Below are positions 9,549 through 18,885 of a DNA stretch of 64,000 nt, one piece after another; position 1 is the first letter of the stretch, and each line of letters begins with the position of its first letter. The notes under the pieces are model-generated. The model saw nothing but the letters and a program-made list of their open reading frames with translations, did no database searches and had not been told where the DNA came from. Source of the DNA: Cobetia marina. GTDB lineage: Bacteria; Pseudomonadota; Gammaproteobacteria; Pseudomonadales; Halomonadaceae. The DNA lies in the NCBI RefSeq assembly GCF_001720485.1, contig NZ_CP017114.1, positions 1,736,001-1,800,000 of the forward strand. The letters run 5' to 3'. A program made the translations under genes and the position numbers.

Positions 9549-10925
9549 ATGACAGACGCCGCCGTCGCGGGGCCACAGGTCATCATCGGCCTGGGTATCG
9601 CCATCTTCGTCATGATCTATCTGGTTTTGAAGACCCGCGTGCATGCCTTGCTGGCCTTGATCATCGCCGCCTCTCTGGCGGGGTTGATCGGTGGCATGCC
9701 GCCCAATGAGGTCATCAGTGCCATCACCACCGGCTTTGGCAAGACGCTTTCCACCATCGGTCTCGTGATCGGCTTCGGCGTGATGATGGGGCGTGTGCTG
9801 GAGGTGACCGGTGCCGGACAGCGCATGGCCTATGCCATCCTCAATCTGCTGGGCAAGAACAAGGAAGAGGCCGCGATGGCGCTGACGGGCTACATCGTCT
9901 CCATCCCGATCTTCTGTGATTCGGCCTACGTCATCCTCAACCCGTTGGTGCGTTCACTGGCGCGCAACAGCGGACGCTCGGTGATCGGTCTGGGCATCGC
10001 GCTGGCGGCTGGCCTGATCATCACCCACTCTAGCGTACCACCGACCCCGGGCCCGCTGGGCGTGGCGGGTATCTTCGGTGTCGACATCGGTCTGATGATC
10101 GGCTGGGGCCTGGTGATCACCGCTCCTGCGCTGATCGCACTGGTGATCTACGCCCGTATCATGGGCCCGCGCATCGAGGCGATGCTGGAGTCCCAGCCGG
10201 GTGGTTTCGAAGGTAGCGTCAAGCATGACACCGACAGCATGCTGCCTGAATCGGAGCTGCCTTCCCTGCTGATGTCCTGCATGCCGATCGGCCTGCCCAT
10301 CGCGCTGATCTTCCTCAACACGCTGGTCAGTGCCGTGATGGGCGATACCAGCAATGCGCTCACCAGTACCATCGCCTTCATCGGCAACCCGGTGATCGCC
10401 GTGGGCATCGGCGTGCTGGTCGCCATCTATGGCCTGATGCCGAAGACCCCCAAACAGGAAGTGTTCGATCATCTGGAAAAGGGCGTCGAGACGGCGGGGA
10501 TCATCCTGCTGGTCACCGGTGCCGGTGGTGCACTGGGCTCGGTACTGCGTGCCAGTGGCGGCGGCGATTACATCGCCATGCAGGTCGCGGCACTGGGGCT
10601 TCAGCCGCTGTTGATCCCGTTCATCATCGCAACGCTGGTGCGCTTCATCCAGGGCAGTGGCACGGTGTCGATGATTACCGCAGCCTCGATCTCCGCGCCT
10701 ATCCTGATGGGCATGCCGGACGTCAACATGGTGCTGGCCGCGCAGGCCGCCTGTATCGGCGCGATGTTCTTCAGCTACTTCAATGACAGTTATTTCTGGG
10801 TCGTCAATCGCATGCTCGGCGTCAAGAGCACCAAGCATCAGATGCTGGTGCTGACATTGCCGACGACACTCGCCTGGGCCATTTCCATCATCACGCTGTT
10901 GATGCTCAACGCCATCGTCGGTTGA
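9549..10925 (+). CDS. GntP-family sugar-acid permease
   Basis: A 458-residue inner-membrane carrier of the gluconate:proton symporter family. It has about 12-14 hydrophobic helices and the family's conserved stretches GKTLSTIGLVIGFGVMMGR, SIPIFCDSAYVIL and HSSVPPTPGPLGVAGIFGVD. A clear AGGAG site precedes the ATG. It is the last gene of the ltnD operon, 155 bases after denD, and is followed by a terminator. GntP members near otn genes carry threonate or erythronate; I infer that here, since the sequence alone would also allow gluconate or another sugar acid. Confidence 0.9.
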   Translation: MTDAAVAGPQVIIGLGIAIFVMIYLVLKTRVHALLALIIAASLAGLIGGMPPNEVISAITTGFGKTLSTIGLVIGFGVMMGRVLEVTGAGQRMAYAILNLLGKNKEEAAMALTGYIVSIPIFCDSAYVILNPLVRSLARNSGRSVIGLGIALAAGLIITHSSVPPTPGPLGVAGIFGVDIGLMIGWGLVITAPALIALVIYARIMGPRIEAMLESQPGGFEGSVKHDTDSMLPESELPSLLMSCMPIGLPIALIFLNTLVSAVMGDTSNALTSTIAFIGNPVIAVGIGVLVAIYGLMPKTPKQEVFDHLEKGVETAGIILLVTGAGGALGSVLRASGGGDYIAMQVAALGLQPLLIPFIIATLVRFIQGSGTVSMITAASISAPILMGMPDVNMVLAAQAACIGAMFFSYFNDSYFWVVNRMLGVKSTKHQMLVLTLPTTLAWAISIITLLMLNAIVG

Positions 10926-10953
10926 GCCAGTCAGGACAGTCTGCTGCAACAAG

Positions 10954-10982
10954 AACGCCGGGCCTCATCGAGGTCCGGCGTT
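10954..10982. terminator. Terminator of the tetronate operon
   Basis: A 12-bp stem (AACGCCGG outer part, CCT/AGG inner part with one G-T pair) and a 5-base loop lie 28 bases after the permease stop and between two converging genes. The T-run is weak. Confidence 0.75.
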
Positions 10983-11019
10983 GCTGTGTTGAGCTGCGTG
11001 TTCTTGAGCCGTGTATCCA

Positions 11020-11964
11020 TCAGCCCTTGAGCTGCTCCTGATAATCGATCCTGTCGCTCTTGCCGATCAGCGCCTTTCGGGTCTTGAGATAGATCACCGG
11101 GAAGGACAGCACCAGGCAGAGACATGCGGCCCACCAGGGGTAGGTCAACCCGGGACCCAGCCCCTCGGAGAAGTGATCGATGAGGGCGATGATGAGGGAA
11201 GAGAGGAAAGGCAGCATGAGCAGGAGCACCATGACCAGAGCCAGCAGAGGTTTCCTCATCCTGCGCCGCCAGAAGAAGTGCTTGCCGTACTTCTCCAGGA
11301 CACCATCGATGTCGATCTTGTCGTCATATTGCAGCACGACCATGTAGCCGTGGTCTGGGCTTCCCTGGCGCGCGAGTCTCAAGAACGGGAAGAGAGTCCG
11401 AAACGGTGGCGATACGCCGTCAGGGACATGGGCACCAATGACGGATATCTCCTCGCCGAGGGCTGGACGGACGATGTCATCAGCCCCGGGCGGCAAGATC
11501 AGGCGGGTATTGCCCAGATAGTAGTGGCGAGTGGTGATCTTTCTGGGGTTGCTGGAGTGATAGCTGATGCCTTCATGTGTCTGTTTCCATCCCTGTCTTT
11601 GAAATCTGTCCTCGATGATCGAGTCCGGAGGGGTAGTGGGGGTCGAGGATGTCACTTCCTCAAGCTGCCCGGTCATCCGTCCTGCCGTCGGTGGCATGCC
11701 ATGACGGGCGTGGTAGGGCAGGCTCATGAGAAACAGGCCCACCCACACGATGACGATCACCACCAGGTCGGCAGGCCAGGGAAGGCTGTCCTTCGCCGGG
11801 AAGAGCAATGGCGCCATCAGGAATACGCATGAAAGACCCACCAGCAGGATGCCTACCAGCGCCAGGCTCCAGGCGGTATATAGCTTGCGTCTGCGGATCG
11901 GGGCGACATATTCCTGTTCGTGCCGAGTGAAATATCGAATGTCCTTTTCGAAGATGGGGGTCAC
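11020..11964 (-). CDS. Hypothetical four-helix membrane protein
   Basis: I do not recognise this 314-residue protein. It has two hydrophobic helices near the N-terminus (about 29-54 and 62-82), a soluble middle of about 150 residues, and two more helices (about 238-262 and 272-292) before a basic tail. The middle contains YYLGNTRLILPPGADD and a VLQYDDK segment, and the first residues are highly charged. It stands alone between convergent and divergent neighbours. No catalytic motif is evident. Confidence 0.7.
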   Translation of the reverse strand: MTPIFEKDIRYFTRHEQEYVAPIRRRKLYTAWSLALVGILLVGLSCVFLMAPLLFPAKDSLPWPADLVVIVIVWVGLFLMSLPYHARHGMPPTAGRMTGQLEEVTSSTPTTPPDSIIEDRFQRQGWKQTHEGISYHSSNPRKITTRHYYLGNTRLILPPGADDIVRPALGEEISVIGAHVPDGVSPPFRTLFPFLRLARQGSPDHGYMVVLQYDDKIDIDGVLEKYGKHFFWRRRMRKPLLALVMVLLLMLPFLSSLIIALIDHFSEGLGPGLTYPWWAACLCLVLSFPVIYLKTRKALIGKSDRIDYQEQLKG

Positions 11965-12386
11965 GGTACCAATGCCTTGTCGGTAGATGAGGGAGAGCTC
12001 GCTCAGCGCGCTGCAAGTGAGCGAGGCATCTCAAGAGGTGGCTCTCGGCAGAATTTCTGCTCAGGAGGCCTGGGGATCAAGCACCTCTCGATGCTCCCTG
12101 GTTGAATGCGTCTTGTCTGATGAAAGATCGCGCGAACGCTACCACAGCCAGCCGATGCCCTCCATTCAGCGCTGGTGGAAACTCATCGCATCCGCATGAC
12201 CGGACTCTGCCCTGACTCTGACCTGACTCTGCCCTCACTCTGACCGGATGAGGAGATCGAGCATGGCCACTGACATCCCCTGCGGTCAGACCTTTTACCC
12301 TCATGGCAACTCCCCAGCCGCGCTTCAAGCGGCTACACTGCGCGCCGAGATTTTTCATTCACTCCCTGTTCATATCGGAGCTTGTC
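11965..12386. other. Intergenic region without a recognisable gene
   Basis: About 420 bases between the divergent membrane-protein gene and the small symporter partner. It contains the 11-bp tandem repeat at 12202-12245; no other structure stands out. Confidence 0.5.
12202..12245. repeat. Four tandem copies of an 11-bp repeat
   Basis: Units GGACTCTGCCC, TGACTCTGACC, TGACTCTGCCC and TCACTCTGACC follow without gaps about 140 bases upstream of the small symporter-partner gene. The period is close to one helical turn. Confidence 0.85.
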
Positions 12387-12722
12387 TTGGCTACGCCTGA
12401 CACCTCGTCGTCTTCCTCTCCTTCCTCCGCGCCGGACACCGGCGAGGTTGCCTCCACGTCACGCCTGCCATGCGTCGTCATGCCTGCCAGCTGGCGGGGC
12501 TGGAGTCTCTTGGCGGTCTTTCTGCTGTTGATCGCGCTGGGTATCTGGCCGGTGATCGGCTGGGTCAATCAGCAGAGCTCGCTGTGGGGCATGCCGTCGT
12601 TGATCCTCTGGAGCTACCTGATCATCTTCGCCTGCAGCGGGGCCATGCTGCTGGGCAATCGTCTGTTGCCGGATGAAGAGGATGGCGCACCGCGCGAGGA
12701 TGAGAGGGCGTCACATGAGTGA
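12387..12722 (+). CDS. Small membrane protein paired with a symporter (DUF3311-like)
   Basis: About 111 residues: a polar, Ser/Pro-rich N-terminus, then two hydrophobic helices (about 41-62 and 74-92) containing IWPVIGWVNQQSSLWGMPSLILWSY, written here as two overlapping parts of one hairpin, and a charged tail. This arrangement matches the small DUF3311-type proteins often encoded just before a sodium:solute symporter. The stop overlaps the next start by 8 bases, indicating coupled translation. I prefer TTG 12387 because CGGAG is 6 bases upstream; the ATG at 12303 gives a longer frame without a visible binding site. Confidence 0.7.
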   Translation: MATPDTSSSSSPSSAPDTGEVASTSRLPCVVMPASWRGWSLLAVFLLLIALGIWPVIGWVNQQSSLWGMPSLILWSYLIIFACSGAMLLGNRLLPDEEDGAPREDERASHE

Positions 12723-14226
12723 GTCACTGACCCTCACGTCCTGGCAGGGCAGCGTGCCGCTGATGATGACCCTGGGCTATATCGCGCTGGCGATGCTGAT
12801 CGGCTTGGGCGCGCGCGGCGGCCGACGCATGGATTCGCTGGAGCAGTGGGGCGTGGCCGGCCGCTCGATGGGGCCGATGACACTGTATCTGTTGATCGCG
12901 GCGGGCAGCGTGAGTGCCTACACCTTCATGGGCGCGCCGGGCTGGGCCTACAGCAAGGGAGTGCCGGTCTTCTATGTCGCGATCTATCTGGCCTATCTGG
13001 CGCTGGTGGCCTGGTACTTCGGGCCCAAGGTGTGGAAGTTCGGTGAGCAGTTCGGGCATGTCACCCAGGCAAGCGCGATCGCGGATCGCTATCAGAGCCC
13101 CGCACTCGGCGCGCTCTCGGCGCTGGTGATGTCGATCGCCTCGGTGGCCTATGCGGTGCTGCAGACCATCGGCTCGGCCTACATCCTGCTGGTGATGAGC
13201 GGGGGGCGTATCCCGCTGTGGGCCGGCGTGCTGCTGGTGCTTGCGGCGATCGCCGTGTATCTGTTCGTCAGTGGTCAGCGCGCCATCGGGCGTACCAATG
13301 TCTTCCAGGGCGTGCTGATGGTGGTGGTGGCATGGGTCATCGGCCTGTGGGCGGCGCACCTGGCCACGGGGGAGTGGGGCTTCAGCGGAGTGTTCGAGCG
13401 CCTCGAGCGGTCACATCCCGAGTATCTCCGCCTGCCGGGGGCGGGGGGCGACATGAGCTTCAGCTTCTGGACCACCTCGATCATCGTCTCGATGCTGTCC
13501 TTCATGCCGCCGGTGTGGACGCAATGGATGAGCGCCTCCTCCGCGCAGACCATCCGCCGCAGCGCCAGCTGGCTGCCGACCTACTACGTGGTGATCCTGC
13601 CGCTGGTGGTGGTGGGCTTCATCGGCATCTTCAGCCTGCCCGAGCTTGAGCGTGCCGATACGGTGGTGCTGGAGTACGCGATGGCCAACATGCCGGTCTG
13701 GCTGGTGGGGCTGCTGGGGGCGGGGACGCTGGCTGCCTCGATGTCCTCCAGCGAGCCCTTCATCCATTCGGTAGCCCTGAGCCTGAGTCGGGATGTGCTG
13801 CAGCCCGGGCTCAAGCTCAGTGATGCACGCGCCGGCCAATGGGCACGGTGGCTCATCTTCCCGGTGATGTTTCTGATCATCGCGCCGCTGGCCATCATCG
13901 AACCGGGCAATCTGGTGATGATCCTGCTGATCGGGCTGGGCTTTGCCTCCCAGGTGCTGCCGGCGTTTCTCGGCATGTTCTTCTGGCCGCGTGCCTCGGC
14001 CGCCGGGGTGTCTGCAGGCATCTGCGCCGGCTTTGTCGTCACGGTGCTGTTGACCATCGTCTGGCCGCATCCGCTCGGGATTCATGCCGGTTTCTGGGGC
14101 CTGATGCTCAATCTGCCGGTCTTCGTGCTGGTCTCGCTGATCACGCGTCCCGTGGACGAGGCCGTCACGCGTCGCTTCTTCCGGATTGCCGCGCCGTGGC
14201 GCTTTTCATCGCCTGCCGATCGCTGA
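12715..14226 (+). CDS. Sodium:solute symporter (SSS family)
   Basis: A 503-residue carrier with about 13 membrane helices. It has the SSS hallmarks: EQWGVAGRSMGPMT near residues 42-55, GSVSAYTFMGAPGWAYSKG, and the long SVAYAVLQTIGSAYILL helix. The ATG lies within the 3' end of the upstream small membrane gene with GAGAGGG before it; starting at 12673 would add an unrelated basic leader. The small partner plus SSS arrangement suggests a two-component carrier. Substrate not deducible. Confidence 0.88.
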   Translation: MSESLTLTSWQGSVPLMMTLGYIALAMLIGLGARGGRRMDSLEQWGVAGRSMGPMTLYLLIAAGSVSAYTFMGAPGWAYSKGVPVFYVAIYLAYLALVAWYFGPKVWKFGEQFGHVTQASAIADRYQSPALGALSALVMSIASVAYAVLQTIGSAYILLVMSGGRIPLWAGVLLVLAAIAVYLFVSGQRAIGRTNVFQGVLMVVVAWVIGLWAAHLATGEWGFSGVFERLERSHPEYLRLPGAGGDMSFSFWTTSIIVSMLSFMPPVWTQWMSASSAQTIRRSASWLPTYYVVILPLVVVGFIGIFSLPELERADTVVLEYAMANMPVWLVGLLGAGTLAASMSSSEPFIHSVALSLSRDVLQPGLKLSDARAGQWARWLIFPVMFLIIAPLAIIEPGNLVMILLIGLGFASQVLPAFLGMFFWPRASAAGVSAGICAGFVVTVLLTIVWPHPLGIHAGFWGLMLNLPVFVLVSLITRPVDEAVTRRFFRIAAPWRFSSPADR

Positions 14227-14350
14227 GGGCGCACTGCCGATTGTCGCCTGCAGGGGGAGAATCACGGATGACGAGCGAGACGGGAGGGACCCCGTCGCCT
14301 CGTCCCACCCGCCGGGGCGTGGGGGCAATGTCCGTGGTCTCGAATATTTG

Positions 14351-14381
14351 GACAATCGTTTGACAAGCGTGAACGATTGTC
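14351..14381. promoter_or_regulatory. Inverted repeat upstream of the GGDEF gene
   Basis: Perfect 10-bp arms GACAATCGTT and AACGATTGTC are separated by 11 bases, 125 bases after the symporter stop and 87 before the cyclase start. It may be an operator or a terminator without T-run. Confidence 0.5.
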
Positions 14382-14467
14382 ACGTTTGGCCCGCATGCCT
14401 TATTCACCGGTGTCGCCTTGTATAGAGTGTGATCATTGATTGACTGTCCTCAAGGGAGGGGGCGTGG

Positions 14468-15694
14468 ATGAATGATCTGATGGTACAGGTGGACAGGCAG
14501 ATACACCGCAACGGCGGGCTGGGTATCGATTTCCCGGACGAGATCGAGGCGCGGTTCGAGCGGGACATCCACGCAGAGCGCAGTCACAAGCTTGTCTGCA
14601 TGGGGGCGGTGGCGATCAGCATCTATGTGCTGTTTCTGATCAATGACTGGCGCTTTCGGCCGGATCACATGCTGGAAGCCATCATCATCCGGGTCGGAGT
14701 GATGACGCCCATCGCGTTGCTCTGCATCTACCTGCTCAAGCGCGGTGTGACGCCGGTGTTGCGCGAGATGCTGATGACCGCTCTCGTGTGCTTCGCAATG
14801 ATCTTCACGGCCCTGTTGATCCAGTTGTCAGTGTCACCGCATTCCTTTCTGGATCTGTTCGCGCTCGGGCTCATCGTGCTGGTGGGAAATGTCCTGTTCC
14901 AGCTGCGTTTCTGGTACGCCCTATGTTCCTCGGCCTTCCATTTCTGCGTGATGCTGTACCTGGTCACCGCCCATCCTGCCCCCTATGAGTCGGCAGGGTT
15001 CATGGCGTTGATGGTGTTCTTCTCCATCACGCTGTTTTCCATCATCTCCAATCTGCGCAGCGAGAAGGCCGAGCGGCTTTCCTACCTGTTGCTGCTGCGC
15101 GAGCAGTTGCGGGTCGAGGAGTTCACGGAGAAGAATGAAGAGTTCCGGCGACTTGCCTCCATCGACCCCCTGACGGAAGTCTACAACCGCCGCCACTTCG
15201 ACAGCCTGGTGAGTTCCCTGATCGGCAAGCAGGTCGATCGCCGACTCCAGTACGGCGTCGCCATGATCGATGTCGATCAGTTCAAGGCCTACAACGATCA
15301 CTACGGTCACGTGAAAGGCGATGTCTGCCTCAAGCGCATCGCGACGGCCATCTTCGAAAGCGTGCACCCCGATGTCGACATCGTGGCGCGTTTCGGGGGG
15401 GAGGAGTTCGTGGTGCTGCTGCCATCCTGCTCCCCGCAAGCGGCGCTGGCGCGAGCGGAGGAGATTCGCGAGCATGTCAGCGGACTGGCGCTACCGCATG
15501 CGGGCAATCCGCAGCAGGGGATCGTCACCATCAGCGTGGGGGTCTCCGCCGCTGGCAGCGGGGAGGATTACGACTTCGAGAATATCCTGAATCAGGCGGA
15601 TGAAGCGCTCTATCACGCCAAGGCCAGAGGCAGGGACCGCTGCGTGCTGTCACCTCGCTCGCTGCCCGAGACCCCGGTCACCGCTGACGCCTGA
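14468..15694 (+). CDS. Membrane-anchored GGDEF diguanylate cyclase
   Basis: Makes cyclic di-GMP from two GTP. The 408-residue protein has a soluble N-terminal 40 residues, a block of about six hydrophobic helices (about 42-200), a short coiled linker, and a GGDEF domain (about 230-390) with DPLTEVYNRRHFD, IDVDQFKAYNDHYGH and an intact catalytic GGEEF. The inhibitory RxxD site expected five residues before GGEEF reads PDVD, so product inhibition through that site is probably lost. AGGGAGGG precedes the start. Its last 17 bases overlap the tail of the convergent sigma-54 activator gene. The signal sensed by the membrane block is unknown. Confidence 0.9.
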   Translation: MNDLMVQVDRQIHRNGGLGIDFPDEIEARFERDIHAERSHKLVCMGAVAISIYVLFLINDWRFRPDHMLEAIIIRVGVMTPIALLCIYLLKRGVTPVLREMLMTALVCFAMIFTALLIQLSVSPHSFLDLFALGLIVLVGNVLFQLRFWYALCSSAFHFCVMLYLVTAHPAPYESAGFMALMVFFSITLFSIISNLRSEKAERLSYLLLLREQLRVEEFTEKNEEFRRLASIDPLTEVYNRRHFDSLVSSLIGKQVDRRLQYGVAMIDVDQFKAYNDHYGHVKGDVCLKRIATAIFESVHPDVDIVARFGGEEFVVLLPSCSPQAALARAEEIREHVSGLALPHAGNPQQGIVTISVGVSAAGSGEDYDFENILNQADEALYHAKARGRDRCVLSPRSLPETPVTADA

Positions 15695-17297
15695 TGGCGT
15701 ACTTCTGCATCTTCTTGACCAGTGTCGATTGATTGATGCCCAGCGAGGAAGCGGCAGCACGCGTCGTGGCATGTCGCTCGAGCGCCCGGTGGATCAGTTC
15801 CCGCTCCAGGGCCTGGGTGCATTGCGTGAGTGTGGCGTGGTTCTCGCGCACTCCGGCAGGTATCGTCGCAGCGGCAGAGGGGGCCGCGAGACCGCCTGGC
15901 CCCAGGCATTCGGCGGGCAGCATGTCCGTCGTGATGAGCGTCTGGTCGGTGGTGACGACCAGTCGCTCGACCAGGTTGATCAGCTCACGGATGTTGCCCG
16001 GCCACTGATGCGAGGCCAGCAGTTCCAGTACCTCGGGATCGAAGTGGCGAACGCGGGCATGGCGTTGGCAGAAGTGACCCAGATAGTGGCGTAGCAGCGG
16101 GATGACCTCACCACGGCGCTCGCGAAGCGGGGGCAGCGTGATGGGGACGACGCTGAGGCGATAATAGAGGTCTTCGCGAAAGCGCCCCTCCCTCACGCGA
16201 GCGGCCAGGTCATGATGTGACGCGGTCAGCAGGCGCACGTTGGTCCGCCTGAGCTCGGTCCCTCCCACGGGCATGAAACGTTGCTCCTCGACGACCTTAA
16301 GCAGCTTGGCCTGCAGCGAGAGTGGCAGGTCGCCAATCTCGTCGAGAAACAGCGTGCCACCATTGGCCACATCCAACAGCCCCTGTTTTCCCCGGGCATT
16401 GGCACCGGTGAAGGCCCCGGGCGCATAGCCGAACAGTTCCGCCTCCAGTAGTCCTTCGGGCAGGGCGGCACAGTTGAGTTCCAGAAACACGCCGGCAGAG
16501 CGCTCGCTGTGCTCGTGAAGATAGCGGGCCAGCAATGTCTTGCCCGTGCCCGTCTCGCCCTGGATCAGGACCTTCACATCGGTGGCGGCCACGCGTTCTG
16601 CCAGCGCGAAGCAAGCGGCCGTGGCCTCGCTGGTGACGAGTTCCAGTGCCTGCTCGTCGGTACCGGCGTTGACGCTGTAGGTCTCGTGCAGGGAGTGCAG
16701 CTGGCGAAGCTGTTCCTGGGCATGCTTGGCGCGCAGCAATTCGGTGATATCACGCACGCTGGTGACGACGTGACTCAAGGCGCCATCCCGCGCGTGCATG
16801 GGCAGGCCGCTGACCAGGATCTTGCGGCCATCGTGCAGGCTCTGGACCAGAGTGACGGGCTTGCCGTCCCGGATGACCTCCAGAGAGACCGACTTGGAGA
16901 TATAGCCTCTGCGCACCAGTTCCTGCATGTGCCGGCCCAGCACATCACTGCGCTTGAGCCCCGTGATGCGCTCATAGGCCTGGTTGATGGCCACGGTCAC
17001 CCCGAGGGCGTCGGTGATGTAGACCCCGTCGTGCAAGGCATCCAGCACTCGCTGCACCGGAACCTCGGCCAGCAGGTCCGTGGCGGTGTCCGGTGGGCCG
17101 TCCGGCCCGGCGGCGAGGGTGCGCTGATTCGACCGGGCGAGGCGTTCCTTGCGCTCGGCGGCGGATTCCACTTCCTGGCGCGTCAAGACGCCGATCACCT
17201 CGCCGCGGGTGTCGATGACCTCGACAGCCTCCAGTGACTGACGTTCCAGCAGTGCCAGCGCCGCTTCCAGCTTGAGATCCTGTTCCACGTTCTGCAT
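15678..17297 (-). CDS. Sigma-54-dependent activator with PAS sensor
   Basis: A 539-residue enhancer-binding protein. Order: a short CBS-like N-terminus (about 8-45), a PAS domain (about 80-190), the AAA+ domain with Walker A GETGTGKT (247-254), the sigma-54 contact motif GAFTGA (294-299) and Walker B GGTLFLDE (313-320), then a TyrR-type C-terminal helix-turn-helix (TRAAASSLGINQSTLVKKM). Start at 17297 is chosen for its AGGGG site. It is the third gene behind an iron alcohol dehydrogenase and a permease, whose promoter is of the -24/-12 type, so it most likely activates its own operon. The effector, sensed by the PAS domain, is unknown. Confidence 0.9.
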   Translation of the reverse strand: MQNVEQDLKLEAALALLERQSLEAVEVIDTRGEVIGVLTRQEVESAAERKERLARSNQRTLAAGPDGPPDTATDLLAEVPVQRVLDALHDGVYITDALGVTVAINQAYERITGLKRSDVLGRHMQELVRRGYISKSVSLEVIRDGKPVTLVQSLHDGRKILVSGLPMHARDGALSHVVTSVRDITELLRAKHAQEQLRQLHSLHETYSVNAGTDEQALELVTSEATAACFALAERVAATDVKVLIQGETGTGKTLLARYLHEHSERSAGVFLELNCAALPEGLLEAELFGYAPGAFTGANARGKQGLLDVANGGTLFLDEIGDLPLSLQAKLLKVVEEQRFMPVGGTELRRTNVRLLTASHHDLAARVREGRFREDLYYRLSVVPITLPPLRERRGEVIPLLRHYLGHFCQRHARVRHFDPEVLELLASHQWPGNIRELINLVERLVVTTDQTLITTDMLPAECLGPGGLAAPSAAATIPAGVRENHATLTQCTQALERELIHRALERHATTRAAASSLGINQSTLVKKMQKYAIRRQR

Positions 17298-17362
17298 TGA
17301 GGGTTCCCCTGACAGAAGCCCCCGCGCGCTCAGGCGGCGGGGGGCCATGGGGTTACGATACG

Positions 17363-18796
17363 TCAATGCGAGGATGTCGTGGAAACGGTTGGCGTCACGT
17401 CACTGGCGGGAGCGTCGATATCGCCCTTGCCGATATCGCGGCTGAAGGTCTCGTCGTTTTCCCCCGAGAAGAAGCGCTTGCCGTAGATCAACAGGCACAG
17501 GGCGATCCCGATTCCGAAGGCCCAGGCGGCGCCCTTGATCACCAGAACGGCGGCGATCACGCCGGCAATGCCGAGGTCACGCTGGCTGCGGGCTTCGAGA
17601 ATCCCCAGTCGTACGCTGACATAGCCCTGGATCAACAGGGTCAGCGCCAGCGCGATCCCCAGAATGGGCTGGACCAGACTGACGATGGGCAGCAACAGCA
17701 GGCCGGTATTCGTGCCCCAGCGGAAGGAGCCTGAGCCCCCGAACAGCGAGTGCATCGCCTGCTTGCCTTCCTTGTAGCGCTCGACCACGACGACCTGCAT
17801 GGCGGCCCACAGCGGCCCGCACATGGTGACGTCCGGACCGAACAGGCTCATCAGCGTATTGCGGCCACCGAAGATCATGTGGGCACGGTTGGCGTCGTAG
17901 TCGATCTTCTCGTCAGGCCGTGACTCATCGGCTTCCTCGACCAGCGCCTTGGATTGCAGGACATCGCCGAACAGCACGATATAGGCGGCCAGTACGGTGG
18001 GCAGGGCGGTCAGGAACATCGACAGCGGCGGCAAGCCCACGCCAAAGACGGTGTACTGGCTGAACATGGTCACGAAGTCCGGCTGACTGAAGCCCCACTG
18101 CACGTCAGGCCAGGCGGCCTCGCCGACCAGCGGTGCGACGATGATCGCCAGCAGGATGATCGGGAAGATCCCCAGCTTGCCCAGGTTGTCCCAGAACGGA
18201 TTCGAGGTCTTCAGCCTTGCGAAGTGGCGCGAGAAGATGATGTAGAACGCCAGACCCACGGCGATGCTGATGGTGATGGGATAGGTGTCGAAGCGTCCGC
18301 CTTCCTTGAAGACCACGCTGATCGCGGCCAGGCCTGCCCCCATGATGATGCCGGCCTTGATGGCCGAGGGAATCAGGTTGACCACCTTGCTGGCCAGCCC
18401 CGTTCGTCCGAGCACGATGGCCAGTATCCCGAGCATCAGCTGGAAGGCGATCAGGGCATGCACCCGCGTCTCGCCCTCGGGGAAGGTGGCCACATAGGCC
18501 ATCAGCAGAGGGATGGCCGGCGTGATCCAGCCGGGAATGACCGGGTCGCCCAGCAGATGGTGAACGAGATACAGCAGCCCGTTGAGCATCACGATGGCCA
18601 GGGCGGCTTCAAACGGCATGCCCAGCAGCTCCGTCATCAGCGGGATGGCGGCGAGATCCACCGCGCACATCAGAAGCCCCTGCAGATAGTCGGGCAGCTC
18701 GAATCGGTAGTGCAGGAAGGGCAGGCGAATCTTGAAAGGCCCCAGGGCGTAGTAGGGGCTTTCCTCTCCGGGTTGGCGGGTTTTCCAGTGGCTCAT
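17363..18796 (-). CDS. NCS2/SLC23-like permease
   Basis: A 477-residue carrier with about 12-14 membrane helices. PDYLQGLLMCAVDLAAIPLM near the N-terminus, PSAIKAGIIMGAGLAAI and the half-helix PTVLAAYIVLFGDVL fit the UraA/SLC23 fold, though it is clearly distant from the purine and pyrimidine permeases. The ATG at 18796 has AGGAA 8 bases upstream; GTG 18832 and ATG 18826 are alternatives. It lies between the alcohol dehydrogenase and the sigma-54 activator genes, so it probably imports the substrate of that pathway. What that substrate is cannot be read from the sequence. Confidence 0.7.
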   Translation of the reverse strand: MSHWKTRQPGEESPYYALGPFKIRLPFLHYRFELPDYLQGLLMCAVDLAAIPLMTELLGMPFEAALAIVMLNGLLYLVHHLLGDPVIPGWITPAIPLLMAYVATFPEGETRVHALIAFQLMLGILAIVLGRTGLASKVVNLIPSAIKAGIIMGAGLAAISVVFKEGGRFDTYPITISIAVGLAFYIIFSRHFARLKTSNPFWDNLGKLGIFPIILLAIIVAPLVGEAAWPDVQWGFSQPDFVTMFSQYTVFGVGLPPLSMFLTALPTVLAAYIVLFGDVLQSKALVEEADESRPDEKIDYDANRAHMIFGGRNTLMSLFGPDVTMCGPLWAAMQVVVVERYKEGKQAMHSLFGGSGSFRWGTNTGLLLLPIVSLVQPILGIALALTLLIQGYVSVRLGILEARSQRDLGIAGVIAAVLVIKGAAWAFGIGIALCLLIYGKRFFSGENDETFSRDIGKGDIDAPASDVTPTVSTTSSH

Positions 18797-18885
18797 GATG
18801 GCGTTCCTGTTGTTATCGTTATTCATCTTCACCTGGGGTGGAGATGGTGTTCACGAGAAGGGGCAGTGCTCATGCCTGGCGGGCT

